Origin: an uncultured Gammaproteobacteria bacterium
GTDB lineage: Bacteria; Pseudomonadota; Gammaproteobacteria; CAKMZV01
Direction of reading: 5' to 3'
Assembly (NCBI GenBank): GCA_929200535.1
Contig: CAKMZV010000018.1
Coordinates: forward strand, 1 to 45,075
Length of the DNA stretch: 45,075 bases
Positions within the stretch are counted from its first letter, which is position 1. Each line of letters starts with the position of its first letter. Shown here piece after piece: positions 25,246 to 33,710 of the stretch. The translations under genes and the position numbers were made by a program. The notes beneath the pieces are model-generated. The model saw nothing but the letters and a program-made list of their open reading frames with translations. It had not been told where the DNA came from and searched no databases.

Positions 25246-26130
25246 CTACTCTCCCCACCCCAATTTACTTGAGAGCACCTTAAATTCATCATGTGAATTT
25301 GGATGAACCAACAGCAAATCAGTATGATGTTTCTCAATCATCACTCGCTCACTATTCGTAAAACTTATCACATCCCGACCATCGACAATACATAAGTTTT
25401 TTTGTTGCTTATTATGCGGAATAATCTCAATTTTAGACTGCCCACTCAACACAATTGGGCGATAAGTTAACGTATGTGGGCAAATTGGCGTAATACCAAT
25501 CGCATCAAGCTGTGGAGAAATAATCGGACCTCCAGCGGCAAGAGAATAAGCGGTTGAACCAGTCGGTGTGGTAATCAATAAACCATCCGAACGTTGACGC
25601 ACCACATAATGCCCATCCACATAAACCTCCAAATCAGTCATCAAACCACGCCCATACTTACGAGAAATTTGGAACTCATTCAAAGCAAGAAACTTTTCAT
25701 CCGGCTTACTATCAATATAAGCACTCAGCATTTGGCGTCTCTCAATCCAAAACTGCCCATCCATAATTTTCTTAATCTCAGGCTCCAACTCATTGGGTGA
25801 AATATCCGTAAGATACCCAAGATGCCCAAGATTGATACCCAACACAGGAAGATGATACTGATAAATAAAACGAGAAGTATTGATTAGCGTTCCATCCCCA
25901 CCAATACAAATCATCAAATCCACCTCGGCACAAACCTGAGATAAAGAAGTTTTTTTAATGCGACTACTCGCAACCACCTCCTGAATATCCTCATTCACCA
26001 CAAAGCGACACTCGGGATACTCAATACTCAAATAAGTAATAAGCCGCTGAGCAGTCGAACGTGCTGCTGGCAACTTACGAGCAGTAATACCAATACGAGT
26101 GAATTTTTTAGATGTAATGGCAATGGACAC
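25246..26130 (-). CDS. nadK: NAD kinase
   Basis: 294 residues. The GGDGTLINTSR motif, NLGHLGYLTDI and the GLLITTPTGSTAYSLAAGGPIISP block are the diagnostic NadK sites for NAD and ATP binding; ICPHTLTYRPIVLSG and DGR follow. It phosphorylates NAD to NADP in the cytoplasm. It is the first gene of a minus-strand group nadK-recN-channel-asnO with small gaps. The start of CRISPR array 1 lies about 150 bp upstream. Confidence 0.97.
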   Translation of the reverse strand: MSIAITSKKFTRIGITARKLPAARSTAQRLITYLSIEYPECRFVVNEDIQEVVASSRIKKTSLSQVCAEVDLMICIGGDGTLINTSRFIYQYHLPVLGINLGHLGYLTDISPNELEPEIKKIMDGQFWIERRQMLSAYIDSKPDEKFLALNEFQISRKYGRGLMTDLEVYVDGHYVVRQRSDGLLITTPTGSTAYSLAAGGPIISPQLDAIGITPICPHTLTYRPIVLSGQSKIEIIPHNKQQKNLCIVDGRDVISFTNSERVMIEKHHTDLLLVHPNSHDEFKVLSSKLGWGE

Positions 26131-26281
26131 GATAGATACGATTAGGCTGAAAAACCAAGATTAGATAATCAAATATTTAATAGAGGTAAGCTCTATTTTA
26201 TAAGAATGAATGTAGATAATTATACCCTCGATTGAAATATTAACATAGATACGCAACATTTTGCGTATCTACAATCGTTTT
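26131..26281. other. Spacer between nadK and CRISPR array 1, with a palindrome
   Basis: It contains the nadK promoter region and, at 26245-26276, a near-perfect palindrome (gatacgcaacattttgcgtatc) that borders the trailer end of the array. In the array transcript (minus strand) this forms a strong hairpin just after the last repeat and may end or protect the precursor crRNA. Confidence 0.6.
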
Positions 26282-27622
26282 GTTTCAATAGCGATTCTGC
26301 AGAACGCCTTACAACGTAGATACGCAAAATTTTGCGTATCTACGGTGTTGTTTCAATAGCGATTAGAACGCCTTACAACCATGTTTAAAGATGTGCAAAG
26401 TAACGGACTACAAGTTTCAATAGCGATTCTGCAGAACGCCTTACAACATACAGGTGGTCTTATGGGTATGGTCTGGGGTCGTTTCAATAGCGATTAGAAC
26501 GCCTTACAACAAATTTATGAAAAATTCTGCAACATATTACTATGACGTTTCAATAGCGATTCTGCAGAACGCCTTACAACTCCCATCAGCAGTTAATAGA
26601 ACAGTTTATAGCTAAGTTTCAATAGCGATTCTGCAGAACGCCTTACAACCTTGCCCAGCCCCTAAAAGAGATAACGGAAATGTTTCAATAGCGATTCTGC
26701 AGAACGCCTTACAACAGAAAGAATAGACAAGGTCAGAATAAGCTAGCTGATGTTTCAATAGCGATTCTGCAGAACGCCTTACAACAGAAGCAACGTATGG
26801 CAGTTCTGGCGTACATTTTTTGTTTCAATAGCGATTCTGCAGAACGCCTTACAACCCAAAATTGGGAAGAATCGTATTCTTTACAAAAAGTTTCAATAGC
26901 GATTCTGCAGAACGCCTTACAACAAACCTTGTGGTAATCGGGTATGGAAGGCACGCAGTTTCAATAGCGATTCTGCAGAACGCCTTACAACTTAATGAAT
27001 AACATATTAGGTACTTCGTGCATTCTACGTTTCAATAGCGATTCTGCAGAACGCCTTACAACATACGTATGCTCACAGACAGCATATTGTTGATTTTTTT
27101 GAGTTTCAATAGCGATTCTGCAGAACGCCTTACAACAAAGTAAGAGCTATGACTTCTGAAGAAAAGATACTCTGTTTCAATAGCGATTCTGCAGAACGCC
27201 TTACAACCTCATGGGGGACGTTGTGAGAGTTGCAATTTAAGTTTCAATAGCGATTCTGCAGAACGCCTTACAACAAGACGAATGAAGTCAAGCGCGAAAA
27301 TATAGAGAGCGGTTTCAATAGCGATTCTGCAGAACGCCTTACAACAGAAGAAGACCTTATATTGAATAACTTTTTAGACGTTTCAATAGCGATTCTGCAG
27401 AACGCCTTACAACACAATTAAAGAGGAGTAATATGAGCTTACAACAGTTTCAATAGCGATTCTGCAGAACGCCTTACAACGCAAGAGAGTACGCAAGCGT
27501 TATTTGATAATTTGTTTCAATAGCGATTCTGCAGAACGCCTTACAACACCAGCATGCTGATTTTCTTTGAATTTAACTCCGATACGTCGTTTCAATAGCG
27601 ATTCTGCAGAACGCCTTACAAC
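26282..27622 (-). CRISPR. CRISPR array 1, type III-B, 20 repeats
   Basis: 20 repeats and 19 spacers (32-41 nt). The standard repeat is 34 nt with a central TTCTGCAGAA palindrome. Read on the minus strand it begins GTTGTAAGGCG and ends ATTGAAAC, the typical 8-nt crRNA tag of type III systems, so transcription is leftward and the leader is at the right end. Repeats at 26350 and 26481, near the trailer, lack four internal bases (CTGC). The first-listed spacer (26316-26349) is a palindrome. Right-hand repeats are uniform, in keeping with recent insertion there. It lies downstream of cas2 but has its own promoter. Confidence 0.98.
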
Positions 27623-27651
27623 AGTATAGCATTTTTTCATTTTAATTTCAA
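27623..27651 (-). promoter_or_regulatory. Promoter of CRISPR array 1, abutting the first repeat
   Basis: On the minus strand TTGAAA (27646-27651) and TATACT (27623-27628) are exactly 17 nt apart, and a TG one base before the -10 adds an extended -10. The -10 directly touches the leader-side repeat, so transcription should begin within that repeat. The same arrangement is kept at array 2. Confidence 0.8.
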
Positions 27652-27825
27652 GAGGTTATTAAGGCGATTTTGCAAACCTATGAGGTTTTTTGTTTGAATG
27701 TGTTATTTTACGTTTTTTTTCGTGCTAACTTACTGGTATTATTCAAGAAAAAACCTATTTAAGGCTTTTCCTTTTATTTCAATGATTTACGTTTTTTTGA
27801 GAGAATAAAAAATAGGTTTTGTCAA
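27623..27825 (-). promoter_or_regulatory. CRISPR leader of array 1
   Basis: About 200 bp that is nearly identical to the sequence after array 2 (40071-40275). Conserved parts include gcaaacctatgaggtttttt (a small hairpin), a long A/T-rich tract, and an inverted pair aaacctattt / aaataggttt about 50 nt apart. It ends next to the cas2 stop. Conservation between the two arrays shows that it is the functional leader for spacer insertion. Confidence 0.85.
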
Positions 27826-27834
27826 AAAATCATC

Positions 27835-28125
27835 TTAATGTATGCTGGCAAAGGGGATTGGGGTAATCGCTGGAGAGGGAAGTGGTTGAATTTTTTGACA
27901 GCGCGGGTGATTTTTTGTCGCAATATAGTAGCAATGTATTTTATCGGTATCTGGGTCTATTTGTTGGAGTAATCGGCGGTTAATAGCAATAATTTCTCGA
28001 TGTTTTCTCACCGCAATTTGATAAACGCTTTCTTGTATCCTTTCACCATAGTTGAGTAAAATTTTGGCACATCGAAGCCGTTGTTTATCAGAGGCAATAT
28101 CGTAGCAATAAAGATAGTATTTCAT
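27835..28125 (-). CDS. cas2: Cas2, spacer-integration partner of Cas1
   Basis: 96 residues. MKYYLYCYDIASDKQRLRCAKILLNYG shows the ferredoxin-like first strand with D9, and RIQESVYQIAV the usual following strand. It forms the bridge between Cas1 dimers during protospacer integration. It starts 4 nt after the Cas6-RT-Cas1 gene and is the last gene of the cas operon. The leader of array 1 begins about 10 nt beyond its stop. Confidence 0.95.
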   Translation of the reverse strand: MKYYLYCYDIASDKQRLRCAKILLNYGERIQESVYQIAVRKHREIIAINRRLLQQIDPDTDKIHCYYIATKNHPRCQKIQPLPSPAITPIPFASIH

Positions 28126-28129
28126 TGTG

Positions 28130-31090
28130 TTAGATTAATTTTTTGTGATGTTCTTGAATATTTTTAATCAGTGTTTTGTTGCTATTGATTATTTGGTTTA
28201 GGGGGCTGTCTTGTTTGTATTTCTCTTGGGTTAGCGTTTGCATTAGGGTTCGTAGGTAGATTTTTCTTTTGTTTGATGCGAGGTGTATTTTATCATCGTT
28301 ATTTTTGTAGAAATCACTGGGATGAATTTGTTTTAGGTTAATGCACTTGAGAATCGTTTGGTCAATTTGAGTCCTAAGGGGTTCCATTTGATCAGAGGCT
28401 AAGGTTTTGTGTTGTCCTCTTGGTTGGTGCATATAGCCATGGTATGGGTTTAAGCCTTGAATGGTAATGAGGCTATCGGTGTAGTTATATAAAATGGTGT
28501 AGCCAAGTGAGAGTAGTACGTTGATTGGGTCTTTGGGTGGGCGTTTGTTGCGTTGTGTAAATTGGTATTGTGGAGGAATTAATTGTTGGTAGGCGGTGTA
28601 GTAGGCACGTGCTGCTTTGGCTTCAATAGCAATGAGTTGGGTGATATTTTGACTATTGGGAATCAGCTTGATATGGCATTGTAGTGCATTGAGTTGGCGT
28701 AAAATGCTTTTTTTAGTTTTTTCTTGGTAGGTTTGTAAAAGTTTATGTTGTTGGGTTATTTTTTGTTGGATGTTATGCTGGGCAATTTTCAGGGAAAAAT
28801 CTGAATTAGCAAAGCTTTGTATTTGTTGTAGCCAGAGTGTTTTGTTATAGGTATGATTTTGATTGCTGTGTAATGTCCCTTGAAGGCTTCCATTACTTTT
28901 GAGAAAATAGATGTTTTTTTGTTGCTCCAAGGCATTTTGTAAGCTTGCTGTCGTAATTTGATGCTTGCCAATAAGCATTATGGATTGAATTTGTTGCCAT
29001 GGGTAGGTGGCAATGGTGTTTTCTTTTTCACTAATGATTAGTTGGTTTTGTTCCGTATTGAGTTCTTTATATCCGCCTTGTATGATAAGAGTATTCCCAT
29101 AGGGTGTATCTGTTGTTAAGGAGTGGATAAGAGTAGGTTGGTTTGTTGGGATTCTTTCATCATTAAACAGGTAGTTTTTATCGAGTGGATAGGAGGTGTT
29201 TTTTTGTGGTGGTGGAGATGGGAATTCAGGTAGTTCATTTTCGGTGGCTTGTGTGTGATGCGAAAAACGATAACCAAGAAAGTGATAAGATTGCTCAGGA
29301 CTTATATGATTGGTCTTATCTCGATTCGTATAAAGATGATGCTCATTTAATGATTGATTAACCGCTTTTTGAGCTTGTTCGCTTTGTTGTTTGTTTTTGG
29401 AAAGGATAATAAAATCATCTGCATAGCGGATAAGCCGATGCCCTTGTTTTTGTAAGTCGTTATCAAAATCATCAAGAATAATATTGGAGAGAATGGGGCT
29501 AAGTGGGCTACCTTGTGGCAAACCTTTTTCTCTATGGACATAAATTTGTCCGTAAAGGTAGGGGGCTTTTATCCATTGATAAATTAGCTTTATTGCTGGG
29601 TCTTGAGGGAAAAGCCCGTGTAGGCGGACGAGTAGGGTACGATGGTTAATGGTTTCAAAAAATTGTTTAATGTCACTTTCAAATACCCATTTGTAGCCTT
29701 GTTTAATAGCTTTTTCAATGGCATCTTTGGCATCTTTTCGACTACGTTGGGGGCGGTAACCATAACTGTGTTGGTAGAATAGTTGGTCAAGGCGTTGGGA
29801 GAGTATATTAGCAAGAGCTTTTTGCAGAATGCGTTCTTCAAATTTAGGGGCAGTGATAATGCGGTAGCTACCATCTTTTTTTCGTTTTTTCCATGCTTCA
29901 ATAGGAGTGGGTGAGTATTTTTCTTGTTCGAGTTGGTTTTGAATTTCGCTTATTTTACTTTGTAGGTAGGGCGTGTTAATATGAGTATATTGTTGGCGTG
30001 CCGCTACTTTAAGTTCGCTTTTGGCTTGTTGCAAGGTTTGTTCTATATTATTATGGGTAAAGGCTTGTTGTAGGATGTTTGGGGTGGTGGGTGGCGGTCT
30101 GAATAGGTAGGGTTTTTGATTATTTTTTAAGAGATACTTGCCCCACCCAAAAGAACTTAGTGCACCTATGCCTGTGAGTTGGCTGTAGCTTAAAATTTGT
30201 TGCCATTGTGGGCTTAAAGAGTCAGTAAACTCAATTTGAATTTCTCCGAGCATTCCACCGCAGTGGGTTTCATTAGCTTGTTGGGTGCGTGCTTTGAGGT
30301 GTAGCCAGAATAGGTCTGTTTGATATTTTTTAATACGTGGAAGATAGGCTTCTAATTCATCAAAAGTTTGGCTGGGAGTGTTGCTTTGTTGATTATTCAG
30401 GTTGTTGGCAAGATAGAATAAGAGACGTGGGATGTTGGTATTATCTTGATCTGCCATATAGCGTTGCTCACCTTTGTAGGATTGAGCCGCTTTTTTTAGC
30501 AGACGCACTGGGCTTAGCCATTGCAGGGTAAGTTCTTTTTGCCAAGAAAGTTGCTCAATTTGGTGAGAAAAATCTTGGTAAGTAATAGGGTGTAAATAAT
30601 CGCTTAATTGTTGGGGGAGTTCTGTGGATGAAAGTGTGGTTAAATTAAGGGGCTCTGCTTGGTGCCATTGTTGGTTAGTTTCAGGGAGATTAAATAGCGG
30701 CAGGTTTTGAATTTTGGTGAGCTTGATATTTTGTGGATCAAGGCTACTTGGTTTTCGAGATTGAGTGGAGGTAGTGGCGGTGTTCGTGTGGATTTGCAAT
30801 AGCAATTCATTTAAAAATTGTGGGGACTGGTGTGGGTTGGTAAGTAGAATATCAAAACTATAATCAGCATTAGATAGATAAGAGGGAGTGCCACTTTCAA
30901 TGGCATCTATTTTGCAGTAAGTATTAAAATTTTCAGCGTATTGCTGATCAGATTGGGCAATTTGCCCACGCAAATAACCAGCAAGAATATAGCGGTGATT
31001 AAAGGGGAAAGTGGTGGGTTGTTTTAACGTTAGCGTTATTCGCAAACGATAAATTGGGAATAGCGGTTGTAAATCAGGTAATGCAGACAA
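28130..31090 (-). CDS. cas1: Cas6-reverse transcriptase-Cas1 fusion
   Basis: 986 residues in three parts. Residues 1 to about 322: Cas6-like RAMP fold ending in the glycine-rich loop LTGIGALSSFGWGKYLL (305-321), for cutting precursor crRNA. About 370-615: group II intron-like reverse transcriptase with D473 in ESDIKQFF, GLPQGSPLSPILSN (523-536) and YADD (556-559). About 640-986: Cas1 with metal ligands E823 (IEAKAARAYY), H888 (YHGYMHQPRG) and D900 (ASDQMEP). Active-site residues of RT and Cas1 are all present. Such fusions, known from Marinomonas, can acquire spacers from RNA. The protein is strikingly glutamine-rich. Confidence 0.96.
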   Translation of the reverse strand: MSALPDLQPLFPIYRLRITLTLKQPTTFPFNHRYILAGYLRGQIAQSDQQYAENFNTYCKIDAIESGTPSYLSNADYSFDILLTNPHQSPQFLNELLLQIHTNTATTSTQSRKPSSLDPQNIKLTKIQNLPLFNLPETNQQWHQAEPLNLTTLSSTELPQQLSDYLHPITYQDFSHQIEQLSWQKELTLQWLSPVRLLKKAAQSYKGEQRYMADQDNTNIPRLLFYLANNLNNQQSNTPSQTFDELEAYLPRIKKYQTDLFWLHLKARTQQANETHCGGMLGEIQIEFTDSLSPQWQQILSYSQLTGIGALSSFGWGKYLLKNNQKPYLFRPPPTTPNILQQAFTHNNIEQTLQQAKSELKVAARQQYTHINTPYLQSKISEIQNQLEQEKYSPTPIEAWKKRKKDGSYRIITAPKFEERILQKALANILSQRLDQLFYQHSYGYRPQRSRKDAKDAIEKAIKQGYKWVFESDIKQFFETINHRTLLVRLHGLFPQDPAIKLIYQWIKAPYLYGQIYVHREKGLPQGSPLSPILSNIILDDFDNDLQKQGHRLIRYADDFIILSKNKQQSEQAQKAVNQSLNEHHLYTNRDKTNHISPEQSYHFLGYRFSHHTQATENELPEFPSPPPQKNTSYPLDKNYLFNDERIPTNQPTLIHSLTTDTPYGNTLIIQGGYKELNTEQNQLIISEKENTIATYPWQQIQSIMLIGKHQITTASLQNALEQQKNIYFLKSNGSLQGTLHSNQNHTYNKTLWLQQIQSFANSDFSLKIAQHNIQQKITQQHKLLQTYQEKTKKSILRQLNALQCHIKLIPNSQNITQLIAIEAKAARAYYTAYQQLIPPQYQFTQRNKRPPKDPINVLLSLGYTILYNYTDSLITIQGLNPYHGYMHQPRGQHKTLASDQMEPLRTQIDQTILKCINLKQIHPSDFYKNNDDKIHLASNKRKIYLRTLMQTLTQEKYKQDSPLNQIINSNKTLIKNIQEHHKKLI

Positions 31091-31105
31091 AAGATATTAC
31101 AAGGC

Positions 31106-31990
31106 TTATTTTATCTGAGTAACTTTATAAGCATTAAGCTGAGGATTGCTTTTCTCAATTTCTTCTAAGGGCAAATTTTTTCCTCGATTATCCTGTCGTG
31201 AATCAATATCTAAACTGATAAAATGGATGCCTTTTTCGTTGAGTTTATGAATCATTTTAATGGGTAAAATGCCTATTACTTCATCATTTTTACGCATTTG
31301 ACTAATGGCTTGCTCATCAAGATGCTCAAATACGGTTATATCTTCACCACAATATGTTTTTTGTTTTTTTATCCAATCACTACTCGCTTGATGACGGCAA
31401 ACAATAAATTTTTTTGTTGGGGAGGTGAGGTTAGTTTCTTTTTTTGTTGAGCAGGCGTTTGTCTCTTGTTTCTGTAAATGGTAGATAACATAAAAATGGT
31501 GAATAATTGTCTGCTTGTCATCTTCCCTCTTAATGATTTCGTTACCAAATTCAGTCTTATTATTCTCAAAAGGAAGTTTAGAGACGTTTATGTTGTGTAG
31601 GAGTGATTGAGATAAGGCTCGAACATCTGATTTATTTTGTAATGTACAATCAAGTTTTTTCATATTGCTATTATCAACCCATGTGCTGATACGCAATTGT
31701 AAACTTTCTTCCCATCTTCTGTTTAATCTTACAACCCAAAGCATAGCAATAAGAAGTACAGCGACTGTATCAAGTAGGATAATACTATTAACCTTTTTAG
31801 GGAGAGATAGAAAATCTTTAAGATTAAAATCAGTGAAATATTGTAGAGCCATTGATATAAGGATGAGGAGAGTAATAAAAATCCACAATTCCTTTTGTTT
31901 GAGGGCGAATTTAACAATTTCCCAAATTTTTTTAAATCCTTTTAGTTCTTCACCGGGAATACCATTGTTTTTTTTGTGATTGTTCATCAT
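31106..31990 (-). CDS. csx16: Membrane effector fused to a Csx16-type ring nuclease domain
   Basis: 294 residues. Two transmembrane helices (about 34-53 and 68-88), a soluble region (89-180) that I cannot assign by sequence, a short linker, and a C-terminal domain (193-294). That domain has FIVCRHQASSDWIKK, VFEHLDEQAISQMRKNDEVIGILPI and FISLDIDSRQDNRGKNLPLEEIE, the pattern of Csx16 (VVA1548 family): SRHPGAIEW, HLD, GDxVIGTLP and LSLDLxxxxRGxxLxxEE. Csx16 proteins are reported as ring nucleases that degrade cyclic oligoadenylate. The N-terminal layout is that of Csx23, a cA4-gated membrane effector of Vibrio type III-B systems. It lies 15 nt before the Cas6-RT-Cas1 gene, in the same operon. 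Confidence 0.8.
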   Translation of the reverse strand: MMNNHKKNNGIPGEELKGFKKIWEIVKFALKQKELWIFITLLILISMALQYFTDFNLKDFLSLPKKVNSIILLDTVAVLLIAMLWVVRLNRRWEESLQLRISTWVDNSNMKKLDCTLQNKSDVRALSQSLLHNINVSKLPFENNKTEFGNEIIKREDDKQTIIHHFYVIYHLQKQETNACSTKKETNLTSPTKKFIVCRHQASSDWIKKQKTYCGEDITVFEHLDEQAISQMRKNDEVIGILPIKMIHKLNEKGIHFISLDIDSRQDNRGKNLPLEEIEKSNPQLNAYKVTQIK

Positions 31991-32010
31991 ATTAAAAATT
32001 AAATGTATGA

Positions 32011-33231
32011 TTAGTTGCGTAATTTTTTTAGCTGTTTTTTTGTGCCATCACGAATTGGCTTTTCGGGGTATTTATGATGAAAATTAGTGTCTTGTACGAG
32101 TTGTTGTAAATAATTAATAATTTCTGTTTTTATCTCGTTATGTGCTTCTATATTTTTAAGCAACTGGTTAGGGTTTTCTATATGAAATTCTAATTTGTTA
32201 TCAATTTCAGCAAGATTTTCATCAATCAGCTTTTTTTGCCATTCGGGGGCATTAGAATAAAACGTTTTTTTTGCTTGATTTTTGTCGCTTTCTTCTTTTT
32301 CTTCTGCCTCTTTTTTTTCCCTCTCCTTTTTTTCTTTTTCTATTTTGGCTTTTTCTTCTGCTTCTTTTTGTTCCTTTTCTGCCTGTTCTTTTTCTATTTT
32401 GGTTTTTTCTTCGGAGGTGAGTTCAAAATATCCAAACCCAGTGGCAGTTTTGGCTCCTAAGCCGAAGTGGGTGAGTTGGTTTTCAAGGGCTTGTCTTAAT
32501 AAATCAAGATCTTTTTGTTGATCATTATGTTTGCAAGCAGAGGTGGGGGCAATGGCAAATTGAAATTTTGTACCTTTAGCAATGGCAAGGAACTGAATGG
32601 GGTTAGGTTCGTGCCAGTCACCGGGAATTTTATCGGCTTCTTTTGATAAATCATCGTCTTTAACGTCCTTAATATCGCCACCTTGGGCATACCAACTGCC
32701 GTAATGCGGAGTCATTATTTCTTTGCATAGTTCGATGGTGCCACTTGGTAGGGCATCGAAAAATTGATAGTTTCCTATTGCAGGTGCATTGGTATCATCG
32801 CTACCAAAAATTCGTTGTATTATTGCTTCCCTTTCAGGGATGTCTAACCAATTATCAAAGTAGTCTCTAAGAGCTCCTTTGATGGCTGAGCCAGCAATAT
32901 AGGGAAGCCCCCAAGTGGGGTGAAATAATAGTCCATTTTCTAATGGATGGTCTTGCCCCATACCGGTAACTAACGAAGTAGTGGCTTCGTATTTGATCGT
33001 TATTCCGCCAAGGTGTTCGCAGAGAGCTTTGATTTGTGCACTATTCTTTTTTAAGTTTTGGTTAATGGAATGAGTTTTGATGAATTTATCAATAAATTGA
33101 TGTTTGTTATCGGTGGTTTTTTTAAAATTTTCAATGTATTGATTGAAATATTTTTCAAAGTAAAGTCCGAGGTTGTAGGTATTTCCACAGGCTACAGTGC
33201 CAATATTGCTATGAAGGGGGCGAGGAGGCAT
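32011..33231 (-). CDS. cmr6: Cmr6, type III-B backbone subunit with a C-terminal extension
   Basis: 406 residues, longer than the usual 250-300. The RAMP core (1-272) shows GLLFHPTWGLPYIAGSAIKGALRDYF, FFDALPSG and the glycine loop HFGLGAKTATGFGYFEL. After it comes a highly charged E/K helix (273-320) and an extra domain of about 80 residues. Cmr6 caps the Cmr effector at the target's 5' side. It lies 18 nt after cmr5. What the extension does is unknown; a coiled-coil contact to another subunit or to the membrane protein encoded next is possible. Confidence 0.92.
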   Translation of the reverse strand: MPPRPLHSNIGTVACGNTYNLGLYFEKYFNQYIENFKKTTDNKHQFIDKFIKTHSINQNLKKNSAQIKALCEHLGGITIKYEATTSLVTGMGQDHPLENGLLFHPTWGLPYIAGSAIKGALRDYFDNWLDIPEREAIIQRIFGSDDTNAPAIGNYQFFDALPSGTIELCKEIMTPHYGSWYAQGGDIKDVKDDDLSKEADKIPGDWHEPNPIQFLAIAKGTKFQFAIAPTSACKHNDQQKDLDLLRQALENQLTHFGLGAKTATGFGYFELTSEEKTKIEKEQAEKEQKEAEEKAKIEKEKKEREKKEAEEKEESDKNQAKKTFYSNAPEWQKKLIDENLAEIDNKLEFHIENPNQLLKNIEAHNEIKTEIINYLQQLVQDTNFHHKYPEKPIRDGTKKQLKKLRN

Positions 33232-33249
33232 CTTGATTAATTACTCTGG

Positions 33250-33693
33250 TTATGTTACGTTTGAATTATCCTTAGATGGAATTAGGGCAGTGGCAAGTTG
33301 CTTAATCCATTTGCAATAGGCGAGGGTTTCTGCGGTGGCTATTTGATATTCTTGCTGGGTTATTTCGGTAATGGCTTTAACTAAGTCAGGATTTTGTGGG
33401 TCAATAGGAATCAGTTTTTCTCCTGATAGCCAATCTTGAATAGATTTATATAGGCGATGATAAGCATACCCCTCTTCCTTATTGGGCTCAGAATCACTTT
33501 TTGCTTTAGCAAATGCCATTGCTTGACCAAAGCCATTGATAAGTATCATTGTCGGTAATGAGCGTGCATAGGATTTAAGGCGATCGGATTTAGTAGGTTT
33601 TTCTTTATAACAATTATTATAAGATTCTACTAAATCAAAAGCTGCCTTGGCTCGGCGTTGCTCAATATTGTGTGGGTTGGTTTCTTGAGTCAT
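33250..33693 (-). CDS. cmr5: Cmr5, small subunit of the type III-B effector
   Basis: 147 residues. The helical family pattern is present: IEQRRAKAAFDLVE, SYARSLPTMILINGFGQAMAFAKAK, YAYHRLYKSIQDWL and the C-terminal EYQIATAETLAYCKWIKQLATALI. Cmr5 stacks along the Cmr4 backbone and the crRNA-target duplex. Gaps to cmr4 (17 nt) and cmr6 (18 nt) are small. Confidence 0.95.
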   Translation of the reverse strand: MTQETNPHNIEQRRAKAAFDLVESYNNCYKEKPTKSDRLKSYARSLPTMILINGFGQAMAFAKAKSDSEPNKEEGYAYHRLYKSIQDWLSGEKLIPIDPQNPDLVKAITEITQQEYQIATAETLAYCKWIKQLATALIPSKDNSNVT

Positions 33694-33710
33694 TTTATAT
33701 TGAGTGAGTA

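Noticed and set aside
27660-27700. Plus-strand terminator-like hairpin (aaacct-atg-aggttttttg) in the leader
   Set aside because: Nothing is transcribed towards it on the plus strand, and it is kept in both leaders, so it is more likely part of the leader for integration.
28130-31090. The reverse transcriptase as a group II intron or diversity-generating retroelement RT
   Set aside because: It is fused in frame between Cas6 and Cas1, there is no intron RNA domain V or template repeat nearby, and it lies within the cas operon.
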